The notes beneath the pieces were generated by a model that had not been told where the DNA came from, did not search any database, and saw only the letters and a program-made list of their open reading frames with translations. A program made the translations under genes and the position numbers. Of a DNA stretch of 64,000 bases, positions 42,611 to 53,287 are shown in pieces; position 1 is the first letter of the stretch, and each line of letters begins with the position of its first letter. The stretch spans positions 94,812,704-94,876,703 of the forward strand of contig OX465582.1 of assembly GCA_950022655.1 (NCBI GenBank). The letters run 5' to 3'. The stretch is from Alentia gelatinosa (Eukaryota > Annelida > Polychaeta > Phyllodocida > Polynoidae).

Positions 42611-43564
42611 GAGTGCGCTATATAGAGGAAACCTATGAAAGTTTAGGGTAAAGGCCTAAATTGTCGCAAGTCAATAAAAAGGTAATAAACGCCGGGTGAG
42701 GGCCATAAAAACGGCGCCCCCGTCGCATCGCACACAATCGCTCCAGTGGGGCCGGACTTGCGCGTATGTGCGATTGTATGCGATGCGACGGATCAGTCGC
42801 ATCGCACATCATGAAATGTTCATGATGTGCGACGGATTCATCGCAGAAGCCTCCTATTGTATTCATATACAAATATACTTACATCTGTATGTAAAGTCCC
42901 TGGAGCTATTTAGATATTTATTGATTATGAACCTCATATCATTTCCATATATGATAATATTATTGTACTAGGATGTCAGTCGGATAAGAAAAAAAATAAT
43001 CGGAAATATATATCATGTGTGAGAGAGGCTCAAATGATATTTTTCTTTTACCTAAGGAAAAACGAATTAAAAAAAAAAAATCATTGTATTCTCTTGATAG
43101 AATTGTTTTTCCATATGTGCTGCCACAAACAATGCGACGAATCCATCGCATCAATGGGGCATACCCTGGATTTTCTTTGCGATTGAATGCGATGAATCCA
43201 TCGCACTAGGGGTTATAAACTTCGCCGAGGTGGCTTTTATGGGGCTATAAAACACGTGCGACGATCGCATCGCACCAGTGGGGCCGGGCCTTTAGAGCTC
43301 GTATCGCATCCAGTTTGAATCACGTAATAATCCACAAGGCGAAACCACGTGGATCACGTGGCGATTAAAATGAGATGGAGTCGAGCTCTGACCCCAAACT
43401 TGAATAGGTTTCTGAATTCATCTCACTCTTCACATTGATTAATGGGCTAACCTTTTTGACATAATTCCCCATTCAATGAGAATATTTCCCAAATACTCAA
43501 TGGGCGTTGGATACGAGCTACCAATGTTAAGTCTATGGGAAAAATACCAGGGGGGGTGGTTAAA
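42611..43564 (+). mobile_element. PM-E element, copy 4, split by a T element
   Basis: The left arm fragment (TAGAGGAAACCTATGAAAGT, TTAGGGTA) ends at 42650. The palindrome resumes at 43293 with TAGAGCTCGTATCGC, core AAGGCGAAACCACG at 43336, and the right arm GAGCTCTGACCCCAAACTTG. The module follows (ATCTCACTCTTCAC through GGGGGTGG). Copy 5 at 47407 shows the uninterrupted order. Confidence 0.75.
42651..43292. mobile_element. T element (AAGGCC-ended, 642 bp) inserted in PM-E
   Basis: It begins AAGGCCTAAATTG and ends GGGGCCGGGCCTT, with TA directly outside both ends. It contains repeated GTCGCATCGCAC and its inverse GCGATGCGAC (42719-42850 and 43130-43280). It encodes no protein. A diverged relative of its GCGATTGAATGCGATGAATC part lies near 58590-58655. 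Confidence 0.75.
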
Positions 43565-43937
43565 TATGTGTACTTAACCCCAGTTATAGAGGGCTATCGT
43601 GTATCAGGAATGTACAATCCATGAGTAAAACATACTCAAGGCGCGATTCGGCCAAATGCCAACGTTTAAAAGGCCTATCATTTCATGTCACTGAGCTGAA
43701 CTCTTTCCACCAACAAGACCGTCATGGCCGTTCACTTGTTCTAAAAGTTGCCTCGGGCGAACACACATATGGGCAGCAGACATCTGCGTCACGAGGCAAT
43801 CCCGGTGAACGTAGAGACCCCTAGTGTTAGATTCTGGTAACACAACCATCGTAGCCCCGGTCATAGATCCTCTAACTACCCTATCTGCATGATTGTATTT
43901 AAATTCTCAATATAGAGAATTACATGCTCAATATTGA

Positions 43938-44269
43938 CTGGTTTCCCATACAAGCGGCTGTATGCTCCGTGAGGTTGATGCGTAGTAATATCCAATCGCA
44001 TGCGAGGATGTTGCATAAAGTCAACTCCGAGGAGCATACAACCGCTTTTATCTGAAACCAGTCTATATTGAATTTATCATCCACATTTATCCAATTGGTT
44101 GCGTTCCGATTTTAGTTCACTTTAGTTATGCACTATTTTTTCATACGCACTATTTTTCCGTATGTGCCGCTTTTTGCAGCCCGGAGTAAACAACATATCT
44201 CTATGCACCGGTTATGTCCATACAGAGTTCCTATAGGTTTACTATGGGCACTTTGTATTAGATGGATAA
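43938..44269 (+). mobile_element. PM-A element, copy 6
   Basis: The palindrome (43938-44070) runs from GACTGGTTTCCCATACAAGC to GCTTTTATCTGAAACCAGTC, with core CCAATCGCATGCGAGG. The module runs from TTATCATCCACA (about 44075) to AGATGGATAA (44269), with TAGGTTTACTATGGGCACTT near the distal end. It is the closest match to the A module at 38936. Confidence 0.8.
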
Positions 44270-44689
44270 AAGATGTACTTCCTATAATAGCTGCGCAGTT
44301 CCAATCGTTCCCACACTAAAGATATCTAAGATTAACCACAACTTTGATTTAACTTGTTGAAAATTGTAGTCATCATGTATTTACAATACCTGAAATTCAT
44401 GAATCTGTGGTAAAGTGCTTTGGTGTTGGTATTTACTTGTAGGTCAACGTAGGCCAAGAAGATGCACTGACAACACAGCAAGGCCATGCACCCACCAATG
44501 CCGATGGTCTACGATAGAGCTCCCGATAGGCTACGATTGGGAATGGAAAATGGTAGGGAGGTATTTGGAAGAGGCCTTGAATCATAGAGCACTGTTTTGA
44601 TCCAATTGGTGAATTATGCTCCATGGCTATGGTTAGCTACCGATAGGCTATAATACGCTATGATATACTGTCACCCACGGCGAGGGGAG

Positions 44690-44764
44690 TGGAGGGGGAG
44701 GGGTAAGGTTGGCGGTAGACTGGCAGGGAGAAGTGGGTAGGACACAAGGACTGAGGACAGTCTA
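44690..44764 (+). mobile_element. J element fragment
   Basis: GGGGAGGGGTAAGG, GGTAGACTGGC and ACTGAGGACAGTCTA match the right end of J. Confidence 0.5.
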
Positions 44765-44992
44765 GCTATGATAGGCTGCGAAAAATCCAACATGTTGGAT
44801 CTTATCAGGAGCTCTAAGATTGGGGTTTCCAATCATAGTCTATCAGTATCCAATCATGGGCAATCATTTTTCAATTGTAGAAACATGGTCCACTGCCACG
44901 ATTTTGTCTGACCTTCCAATGAAATTTTATTCCAGTCGGGAAGTCAATCGCAAGGCCTATGGGGACTAGAATCAGCGTTGATGGGTTTGGGT

Positions 44993-45521
44993 TAGACTTG
45001 CTCAAGTCTTTGATTATGAACATTCATTAAATGATTAAAGAAAATCGGAATACAATTCATTATAGTATGTGTCCTTCTCTGAGTGGCCCATGAATCAAAG
45101 ACTTGTCCACTCTGACCAGAATCTCCTGTTTATGACCCCAAGCCGCCCCCCCTGTAACCCTACACCCCACTCCTACCCCTGCCCCACCCCTGCCCCACCC
45201 TCCTCCAGTTCCCTGTCCGCCTTTGTTGTCATAGCAATAAATTTAGCCTGCTCCTGACTGTGACCCAATTTAGATCAAAGTAGAGGGTATCCTTCTGTGT
45301 TGTCATGGCAATACATGTCGCCTGTTCCTGACTGCGACTCTAGTAAAGCACACTGGGGGTGTCAATCTCCCAGCAGATATTCTGATCAGTAGCTCAGGAC
45401 CTCTGCCTGGGGGGTGTGGCGCAAAATTGCACCAGCTGCGCGGCCGATTACGGATGAGACCAGTCCCTCTGTCACTCAGAAGGGGTGGAGGGGTAGGACA
45501 CAGGGACTGAGGCCAGTCTAG
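44993..45521 (+). mobile_element. J element, long form, copy 6
   Basis: It starts TAGACTTGCTCAAGTC and ends GGGACTGAGGCCAGTCTA at 45521, giving the clearest full-length long form (529 bp). Inside are ATGAATCAAAGACTTGTCC, C-rich CTACCCCTGCCCCACCCC, two versions of GTTGTCATRGCAATA and CAATCTCCCAGCAGATATTC. Confidence 0.75.
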
Positions 45522-45602
45522 GTTTGGGTGTGTGGGATTATTTGGAAATCTCGAAGAACATTTCTGATGAAATATTTCACACCTGTTGCAGGTCAATATC
45601 CT

Positions 45603-46006
45603 TGGGCCCGTTTAATAATCTAGGATCTTACATGTAGACCCTTTTCTGTATGCCCTAGAGACCCAATGTGGGTCAACTTTATTTAACACTTATGGACAAC
45701 CTTATGGACGGCTAATACTGTCTATAGACCTTTTTCCATTGGCCGACAAACACGGTGACGATTTTCTGTGTTCTCCATTTCTGGTCAGCAGAGCCTAGGT
45801 CCGTAGGTGGTCCCTGATTGTATATATCGGTTATGGCCAATAGAAATAGGCTATTAGGAGAACGCAGAAAATCTAGACCGTGTTTGTCGGCCAGTGGAAA
45901 CGGGCCTTTAGCGAACAGATATTATTAAACGATAACCCTTGTACTAGAACTTTACAGAAAATCGCTAGCTCTTCATGTATGATCCTAGATTATTAAACTG
46001 GCCCCT
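45603..46006. mobile_element. F element (hAT-like), copy 5, hosting a G MITE
   Basis: GGGCCCGTTTAATAATCTAG at the left and AGATTATTAAACTGGCCCCT at the right are F ends. The F interior AATACTGTC / TTAGCGAACAGA is split at 45724-45909 by the G element. Confidence 0.8.
45725..45908. mobile_element. G MITE, copy 1, inserted in F
   Basis: GACCTTTTTCCATTGGCCGA on the left pairs with CGGCCAGTGGAAACGGGCCT on the right, continued by CAAACACGGTG/GACCGTGTTTG and ATTTTCTG. Copy 2 is at 55049. Confidence 0.8.
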
Positions 46007-46239
46007 GTATCGCATATCTCTGGCAATATATCCACACATCTTAAATTGGAGTATCACAAAAACAGAAATTCATTTATCATACCTTTAGCGATATTGTAAC
46101 CTATTGTGACATACTTCTATGATACAGAACCTCCCTACAAATCGTCGCCGGTGCTACACTGCAACTTATGTTATTTCTATGGGCACTCCATGCTAGTGGT
46201 GTAACAAAAAAAACTGATATCAATGCATTGGACACAACT

Positions 46240-46560
46240 CCAGTCCGCCGAACTCACCCCCTGCCGGCCCCAGTACCTTCACGACGTAAAACATCTCAAC
46301 TCTAACCCCCACTACTACCAGCATCAGCCCATCCCCCACCCGGCGTAATGTACTTATTGTGGCAGGTTAAGAAAGCATGTAGCTGCTGCACAAACATGCC
46401 TCTGGGGGCGCCACTAGTCTTTCTGTATCATAAATATGGCGGAACAGTCCCACGACTGGGCGTGAGCAGCTCAATGTAAGGTGAGAGCAGATCAAAGACC
46501 AACTCACCTCGCCGATGTAGAGGTGGGTGGGACGGCGGACGGGGGGCTGGAGGGGTGGGT
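46240..46560 (-). promoter_or_regulatory. GC-richer segment with a possible minus-strand splice donor
   Basis: On the minus strand CATCGGCGAG/GTGAGTTGG at about 46498-46515 is a good donor consensus following C-rich sequence. A YY1-like ATATGGCGGAA lies near 46435. No coding domain can be named. Confidence 0.2.
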
Positions 46561-46574
46561 GGGTGTAGTGTGAA

Positions 46575-46925
46575 CTCTGAAGTCATAGACCCTATTGAGG
46601 TATCCCATAATTCAGTCTGTTTACAAGTTCCGGTGTTCGCTGGTTGCCGACGTTGTATTGTGATAGACCCTTTGACCTGTAACCCAGAATTAATGAAGTT
46701 TAACCGTTTTCAGAAATCTTCAAATTGAAATCCTGATGCCAGAAATGGAAATTTCAGCTATTTCTACTTGTAAATCTGAAATTATATTTAGTTTCTCCAA
46801 TTATAAATCAGGAAACTGTGATTCGTGCTGTCGTAGTGTGGCCAGTCTGTCGGGAGCGGAACTTTTACTTACCCGGGGCGATAAAAGGGAGTTTAGTAAC
46901 CTCTGGAGGGTCTATAGCATAGTGA
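46575..46925 (+). repeat. R repeat, copy 2
   Basis: CTATTGAGGTATCCCATAAT, CTTCAAATTGAAATCCTGAT, GATGCCAGAAATGGAAATTT and CCGGGGCGATAAAAGGGAGT match copy 1 but without the Q insertion. It carries a frame starting MPEMEISAISTCKSEIIF that corresponds to MPEMDIPDNSTCTYQIIF in copy 1. Confidence 0.65.
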
Positions 46926-46956
46926 AAGCAATATATATTGCTGGGGTTTACAAACT

Positions 46957-47352
46957 TTATCCTACCCCTAATAAAAAAACGCCATAGGTTTAACATTGAC
47001 TCGATGTATTTGACGGAGCGCTGAATAAAGTGTTATTTATGCAACGAGGTGAATAAAAAACGGACCAATCAGGGACGAGATAACGAAAGAAGATCCAGCA
47101 GCATTGATAAATGTGGTCATCCTCCAATGACTGTCAACACGCTACTAACATGGATAATTACAAAATTTTCTCTTCATATCAGTGAGATGGGGTAGGATAA
47201 AAACAAAACCGAACTCGAGTTAGCCTTGTCAATGTCTATAGCACTCTGGTCAGGTCTGCTACTTACTACACTCGGCTAACACCTCGTGTAGTAATACACA
47301 ACCTGCCCATCGTGGCATAAACATTGACGAGGCTAACTCTCGTTTGGTTTCT
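46957..47352 (-). mobile_element. PM-B element, ACCAAACGAGAG-arm subfamily, copy 2
   Basis: The module runs from TTATCCTACCCCTAAT (46957), with CGCCATAGGTTTAACATTGA, to GGGGTAGGATAA (about 47201). The palindrome then runs to 47352, ending GAGAGTTAGCC complement and GTTTGGTTTCT. The tip, read on the minus strand, is CGAGGTGTTAGCCGAG (47271-47286). It is the near-collinear inverse of 31346-31710. Confidence 0.85.
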
Positions 47353-47406
47353 AAGTATTGCACACATGATCAATTCATTGGGCCTTCTATAGTTTTGAAG
47401 TTGGTA

Positions 47407-47695
47407 TTATAGAGGAAATCTATGAGAGTTTAGGGTTAGAGCTCGAATACCATAGAGTTTGAATCACGTAGTAATTCACGTAAATTATGTAGCGATTGTT
47501 ACGAGATGGGATGGAGCTCTGACCCTAAACTTGAATAGGTTTCTGTATTTATCTCACCCTTCACATTGGCTAATGGGCTAACCTTTGTGACGTAAACCCC
47601 CATTGAGTTCTTTCTTAAATACTCGATGGGCGTTGGATACGAGTTCCTAATGTTAAGTTTAGGGGGAGGGGGAGTCAATACCGGGGGTGATATAA
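47407..47695 (+). mobile_element. PM-E element, copy 5
   Basis: The palindrome (47407-47547) pairs TAGAGGAAATCTATGAGAGT, TTAGGGTTAGAGCTC with GAGCTCTGACCCTAAACTTG, AATAGGTTTCTGTA. The inner part keeps CACGTAGTAATTCACGTAAA but the CGAG tip is deleted. The module runs from TTATCTCACCCTTC (47549) to GGGGGTGATATAA (47695). Confidence 0.75.
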
Positions 47696-47709
47696 TAATG
47701 TAGAATTAT

Positions 47710-47745
47710 CGATCAACATGGGTTCGAATCCCATTTGGGGCAAGT
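47710..47745 (+). other. tRNA T-arm-like sequence
   Basis: ATGGGTTCGAATCCCAT (about 47717-47733) is a perfect TΨC stem-loop with a B-box, followed by TTGGGGCA as a possible acceptor 3' strand. No matching GCCCCAA, D-arm or anticodon arm is upstream, where a PM-E module ends. It could be the tail of a tRNA-derived SINE or a truncated tRNA pseudogene. Confidence 0.25.
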
Positions 47746-48480
47746 GTACAAACTATCTTTTATCATCGACACAAATCCCATCTTGCCTTTTCTGGATAAG
47801 TCTCGGTATCATCCAGTTATTGCATGTTGCATTATCATCTGCAGATTCTGAGGCTCACACCACATACAAACAAAATCAACTAGTCCCGATTATATATCAA
47901 TGATAAAATAAACATTATTTGATATAGCAAAATAGAAGATGCCTGTATTCAACATGTGTTTCTTTTTTACCAAGCACTTCCCAGCATCGCTACATGCGTA
48001 AATTATTTGTCGGAAATACCAAAGTAGGCTATAGTAAGAGGGTGGATCTTAAGGCCCACAGAACGTTGTGACCGAAGCCACTATATGGCTATCATCCCAT
48101 ATCCAATTCCCAGTAATTGTGATTATTTTCATTGGATTGTGAAATAATCATAGGATAAGATATCGAGCGACCACCAACCTCAACGAAACTTATGCCCGGC
48201 AGGCTTTTATATCAAAACAGGGTACCAGCTAACCGGGAACAAGCTTGGGATGTGTGAGCGATAATAGCGGAGGTTGGTGAAGAAGCTGCCTGTGTTTCCC
48301 TGGAGGAGGATGAGTGTGTCTGTAGACACTGGAGGAAAGTGCCTGAGGGGGTTATGTTGGTGCTGGAGGGAGGCTGGCTGTAGGAGAGAGGGAGGAGGAG
48401 GGGGTGGGTAGAGGGAGGTGGGAGGTGGGAGGTAGAGGGGCGGACTGGGTGTGAGAGGAGTGGGGGAGGTGTGTGTAATG
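47746..48480. other. Unassigned sequence before the CpG island
   Basis: A G-rich stretch (GGAGGTGGGAGGTGGGAGG-like, 48380-48440) leads into the island. No gene is recognised. Confidence 0.4.
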
Positions 48481-48960
48481 TTGTATGTCTCCCCGGTGTG
48501 AATAACCCCCGTAATTGCCCGCGGGCACAAGGCCGCCTGACCCCGGGCGCCCGAGCGATCCCGGCCCTCCGCACCACCTCGGGCACTCCAGGGCGGGCAA
48601 ACAATGCTCCAGGGCGGGGGGGCTCCGGGCGGGATCAAAGGCACCGCCTCCCCCCTCCCGGCGGCCACAGATAGTGGTCTGTTTGACGGTAAGTATCCGC
48701 CCCGACGTCCTCCGGTTGTTCCAAGGGTGCAAAGGTGAGACACGGGAGCGGACTTCAAAGGCGGGCCGCCCGGCTCCTCCACGGCCGGCGCTGGAGGCGG
48801 GGGAGGCCGGAGGAAGGTGGGTGTTTACGGGGACCCCGGCAGGACGCCTCGGGCGGGGAGAGACACCGGGCACTGGAGCCTCTCGCCCCGGGCTATGAGG
48901 GACCCCGGCCCGGCAGCCCCGGACACCATGGAGCCCCCTTCTGGAGGGAACTTGGGGAAA
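48481..48960 (+). promoter_or_regulatory. Strong CpG island, probable promoter and first exon
   Basis: This is the most CpG-dense stretch of the window. GTTTGACG/GTAAGTATCC at 48681-48694 is a near-consensus plus-strand donor, and AAAG/GTGAGAC near 48731-48740 is a second. Overlapping Pro/Gly/Arg-rich frames on both strands, up to 216 codons on the minus strand, reflect base composition. I infer an unidentified plus-strand gene start, possibly with a non-coding first exon; acceptor and later exons are not visible. Confidence 0.45.
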
Positions 48961-49484
48961 TGCTTCATACCTATATGTTCGTCTGTAAAGGCTGTAACTC
49001 ACTGGGCGATATATACCGCTGCGATATTGGGACTGCCTAAAATCGTATTGAAGGACAGTTTATTGCTAGGCCCATCAACTAGCACAGTGTGGGTGCACAG
49101 CAGGGATTGGTACAGGTATCGCGTGCGTTTTTGTGGTCCACTATGCGTTTCCTTGCATCCCGTTCTCTGCGATAAATCACACAGGTTGTGTTATTACATC
49201 CTGATTGTGTTATTGTTGAAACCAAATGACTTATTCCAGTGGTCGGGTTGGCCCAACATAATACCTGGTCCCAGAATCGCAGAGAAAATGATTTTCCTCG
49301 TTGGTCAGAGCTATCCTGGAATCAAGGGATAGTCGGCCGACGAACCTCTCCACGGGGGGTACAGGGGTCTAGGAACAGAATCGCCGAGAATAATTCAGAC
49401 ATGTTTAAATTTTACTGCATGCGATTCCGGGTCCCTCCGATGTACAATCTGTCGCCGAGAAAATGTATCATCCACGGGGAATGT

Positions 49485-49649
49485 TAAGTGGGATTCACAC
49501 GATGGGATTCATGTACCTCACTGAGCTCAAAACCTCATGCGATTCTGTTCCTATAATTTTTAAAGACATTTCCCCCTAAAAAGGAACAGAATCGCTTGAG
49601 ATTTTGAGCTCTATGAGGTACATGAATCCCATCGTGTGAATCCCACTTA
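49485..49649. mobile_element. I MITE, copy 3, near-perfect hairpin
   Basis: The two halves are inverted almost base for base over about 70 bp: TAAGTGGGATTCACACGATG, GGATTCATGTACCTCA, GAGCTCAAAACCTCATGCGA, TTCTGTTCCT against their complements. The loop is about 20 bp. Ends TAAGTGGG...CCCACTTA mark the element precisely. Confidence 0.9.
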
Positions 49650-49675
49650 ACCGAAATAGCAGGGTTGGAAATCGC

Positions 49676-49770
49676 AAGCCTGAACTCACTGTGTGATGCA
49701 ATTTCTTTTTGGGGGGGGGCATATATCGCAGGGAAATGAACAAGAATCGCACAGTGGGTTCAGGCCTTAA
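49676..49770. mobile_element. X short MITE (AGGCCTGAACYCACTG ends)
   Basis: CAAGCCTGAACTCACTGTGT pairs with GCACAGTGGGTTCAGGCCTT, with TGCAATTTC/GAAATGAACA inside. The AGGCC end groups it loosely with G, H and T. Confidence 0.65.
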
Positions 49771-51640
49771 GAAGTGTGTATGGGGATCGGGAGGGGGACT
49801 GGGGACAACACACATGTATGCGTCCCGCCTTTCGGTAGCTCCTACGTGTTGTGTATAGACAGACCCTTCTGTACACACTACACATGGGCTTTTTTCTCGC
49901 TACCCCCCTTCCCCCTGGGAATATGGAAAGACTTCCCCCACCTCTCCTTATTCCTTTCGTCTCTAACGTTTTTCTTATTGTTCTTCTCGGTATTCCACCC
50001 CGGTGTTAACACTAAGCAATTGTTTTAGTGCAAGGAGACGTTCTTAACTGACTCAACGCTCAAGACCCCCGAGAACTAGGCCTTTGATCTGAGGTGAAAA
50101 TCTGTCGAAGAAAAGAAAATCATCGTCTCCGGATTCATATTTTTCGCGAACGTGAAAGTGAGAACTCCGAGCCTTAGAACCCAACTTTGGATGTGAGACG
50201 TTCCCATGTTGGTAGTATTGGTGAGTCAGTGCATTGTGGTATTCGAAATAATAGCATTTTTAGAGGTTGAGAATGATTGAAGATTCACGTTTAACGTATA
50301 AAACGGCCATGCATGAACCGAGCAACTAGACTCGGGTTTCGTTCATGGGCCCTGATGTACCCAGGCTAGAGCGACAGGACAGCCACTTGCTCAATATTTA
50401 TTTTTAGTATTTTTAAATTATTTTATTCAGGCTGTTCGCATACAGATCTCGTGGTTTTCCACACACCCAATATTACAGAAATGTAGGTTAACAACAGGTA
50501 GTTTCAGACGTAATATCAGTTGATTTCTCATATACATGAAAGGATGAGAATTTGCATGAAATAAATACAAGGTCAGAGAAATACACATAGTTCATATATG
50601 CATGGAGTAAGCCTATTATAATACATACCAAACACACAGTAACTAATACCTAATACTAGGTCATTACATATATATTGTTTTGATTTTGCACACACATTGG
50701 CACCAATGAGACTTTGTTTGAGTTTTCTTTTTGTAGGAGGATTGTATTCTTTGTTTAAATGAATTAAGTCACATAACAGATTTAAGTTATTTGTGCCCAG
50801 TGCTCCCTTAGGGTCTTCTTTAAAAAAAATTCCTCCCTCTTTTTATTTGCTCGGGCAGATCGTACCAAGCTGACTTTCCTTTGTATGACGGAGAATTTGT
50901 AATAACTGGGGAGTTTGAAAAGGGGAATTTTTGGGGGGTTTTTAGCAATTTTTTTCCCCTTATGTTACATAGGTTTCTAATACGTCACAGTACTTCAACA
51001 TAGTTATGCTAGTTTATTTCCATTACATAGACATTCTTCAATCATGCATGATGCCTGTGGTTGCTCTCCATTTTTTGTGAAACTATTTAGTGCTCATCCT
51101 TATGAGTATTAAACACTATGACAATACTTTAAGACAGTAACAAGACCAGACTAACACAGGAGCATTTGTAATTGATGACTGCTGGAGTTTCACATGATTC
51201 AGTATCGATTGTTCCATAGGAGGATTACATCTCTTTTTCTAACCTTTCAAGAAACATATACTTTTGCTTCTTATGCAAGAATATGCATGTCGCTTTCTCT
51301 GTGATAACCTTTTGTCTCAATTCTCTAATAAAAAGTGTGACATCGAGAGCATTTGAATGGAAAAGTCGTTATCTGTGTATGAACCATTTACCGTGCAGGA
51401 TAAGGAAGTTGACCAATTTATCTTTGTTACTAGATACTGGGCCATACCTCCCAAATATGATTTCTTTTTTGGGTAACTTTTAGAATGCCTTTCCCCATGG
51501 ATTTATTTGCAGGGCACGGTAGCTGACTCGATCACTTCATGTATTTGGGTTTCTACCGTTCTCCATCAGACTCAAACCAGTATAAATTAATGCAGAGTGA
51601 GCAATATGGTTTACAATGTAGTGTAACAGACCCAAGTTAT
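49771..51640. other. Unassigned sequence, about 1.9 kb
   Basis: A pyrimidine-rich patch lies at 49890-50000, then AT-rich sequence. ORFs at 49774-50028 and 51283-51483 lack domains. This is the longest repeat-poor stretch and could be intron or UTR. Confidence 0.4.
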
Positions 51641-51651
51641 AGAGAATACTA

Positions 51652-52048
51652 GAGGGAAACTATGTTCCGGTGAGCAAAAGTTCAAAGTTACGAGGTAAGG
51701 CTCGGAAAAATTATTACCCAAGTTTTCCGAGCCTTACCAAGTAACTTTGACTTTTGCTTACCTGTACTTGGTTTCCCTATTCCTATGTACCTTTAAATAT
51801 CGATAAAAATGATTATTTTACTTTCCTGTGATAGCCCCAGAAAAATGGCCACCCTTATCGAGTAACTGCAATAGCTAAGTTTTCGTCCCGCTGCTCTTTA
51901 TGTCACGTGGTCAGGCCGGGACGAAAACGTCAGCCTGGGACGAAAACGCCAGCCTGGGACGAAAATGTCAGCCTCGCTGCATAACTTATAATTACTGCAT
52001 TTCCAGCAGCAGTATGTAACTATAGAGGTTTCGGAAATGGGTATATAA
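51652..52048 (+). mobile_element. PM-N-like element, copy 4
   Basis: The palindrome (51652-51779) pairs AGGGAAACTATGTTCCGGTG, AGCAAAAGTTCAAAGTTAC with its complement ending CTTGGTTTCCCT; the tip contains GAGGTAAGGCTCGG. The module (51782-52048) ends ATGGGTATATAA. A 20-bp CAGCCTGGGACGAAAACG unit repeats about three times at 51914-51972. Confidence 0.6.
51910..51975. repeat. 20-bp tandem units (CAGCCTGGGACGAAAACG)
   Basis: Three units differ by one or two bases (CAGGCCGGGACG, CAGCCTGGGACG twice). An inverted partial TTTTCGTCCCGCTG precedes them near 51881. Confidence 0.8.
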
Positions 52049-52888
52049 GAATACAGCTTCCAGTCAAATACTGTTTAATTCAGGTTCAAACATGGCATGA
52101 TATAGGTACAGTAACTTCCACATCGTACATCATTGGTCTGGATAAGGCGCAGCGTAGCTGTCAATCATAGATAGTGACTACCAATCAGAGGGGTCCCACT
52201 CAGGGCCAGGTGGGCACCATGACCCTGTCTAATTCGTAAAGTATGATATTATTACTATTAACAATGGTATAAGATCAATTCGTAAATGTATGAACCACTA
52301 CAGTAGTAAAAGGAAGACATAAACAACATAGGACCTAAACGTCAACATCAACAACGTCAGCGGTACGAAATATTGACACTTATTCCGGATTCAAGACAAC
52401 AGAAAAAAATGGGCGTTATCTCGGAACTATTTAGCATAAATTGGTGTCACACTCACCAGGGCCAGATAGCACGCAGTAATCAGGAAACAATTCTGTTTGT
52501 TACAACCTTTATTATCTTTCCTGATGTTTTGCATTCATTGAGGATATGTTAAAGTCTCAAAGTATGGTTGTGTTATATGGTAAAAGTGCACAACTTGAAC
52601 TTTTTCTTAGTGACCAAGCATCCAAATTACTTGTTGGTACATTTTAAGTGCTATGTTAAGCGGGTAAAAAGAAGATGAAACAAACTCAACTCCATGTTGG
52701 GAGGTGTGATCAAAACGGTCCTTGTACCCACGTAAAATAAAGTATTTAAAAACTTCTTTTTTTTTCAAAATACATAGAAATGCTCCTGAGCATAAGGGTA
52801 ACAAATTCAGGTATTAACTACCATCTGATGTCCGGAAATTACCAGGCGGACAGAACCTTTAAGAAGAACTGAATAAATAACCTCTGGT

Positions 52889-53020
52889 AAACGTTGATTG
52901 CAAATGGTATGTTCATCATTGATGAATAAGCATACAACCCACTGCAACCCACTTGCACCCATTCAAATTGCCATTTCTGCAACTGTCTGAGTCTAGGATC
53001 CAAACATATCAGGCACAAAT
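52889..53020 (+). repeat. K interspersed repeat, copy 4
   Basis: AATGGTATGTTCATCATTGA, CAACCCACTTGCACCCATTC and GAGTCTAGGATCCAAACATA follow K order; the rest is truncated. Confidence 0.6.
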
Positions 53021-53287
53021 AACGCAATCTGATTGGCTAAGACTTCGACTTCTAGCAAATTCTAGAATAAGTACCCCTTCTGAAACATTCCATAAACTCC
53101 CTGGGGCAGTAAGGAGTGAGTAACAATTAAGTATGGTGGTATTTGGGCATCAACGTAAAACAGTTTAGATATCTAAAATATGTGAAATCAACCGATAACA
53201 ACATGATGACTCGCTGAGATCCGCAGCGGTGTATGCACAGACATACTGGAAGGCGGCATAACTAAGGCAATGGAGTCAAGTCACTCT

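Noticed and set aside
48207..49002. Minus-strand ORFs of 130-216 codons
   Set aside because: They are Pro/Arg/Gly-rich, overlap in different frames and match ORFs on the other strand in the same CpG island; base composition explains them.
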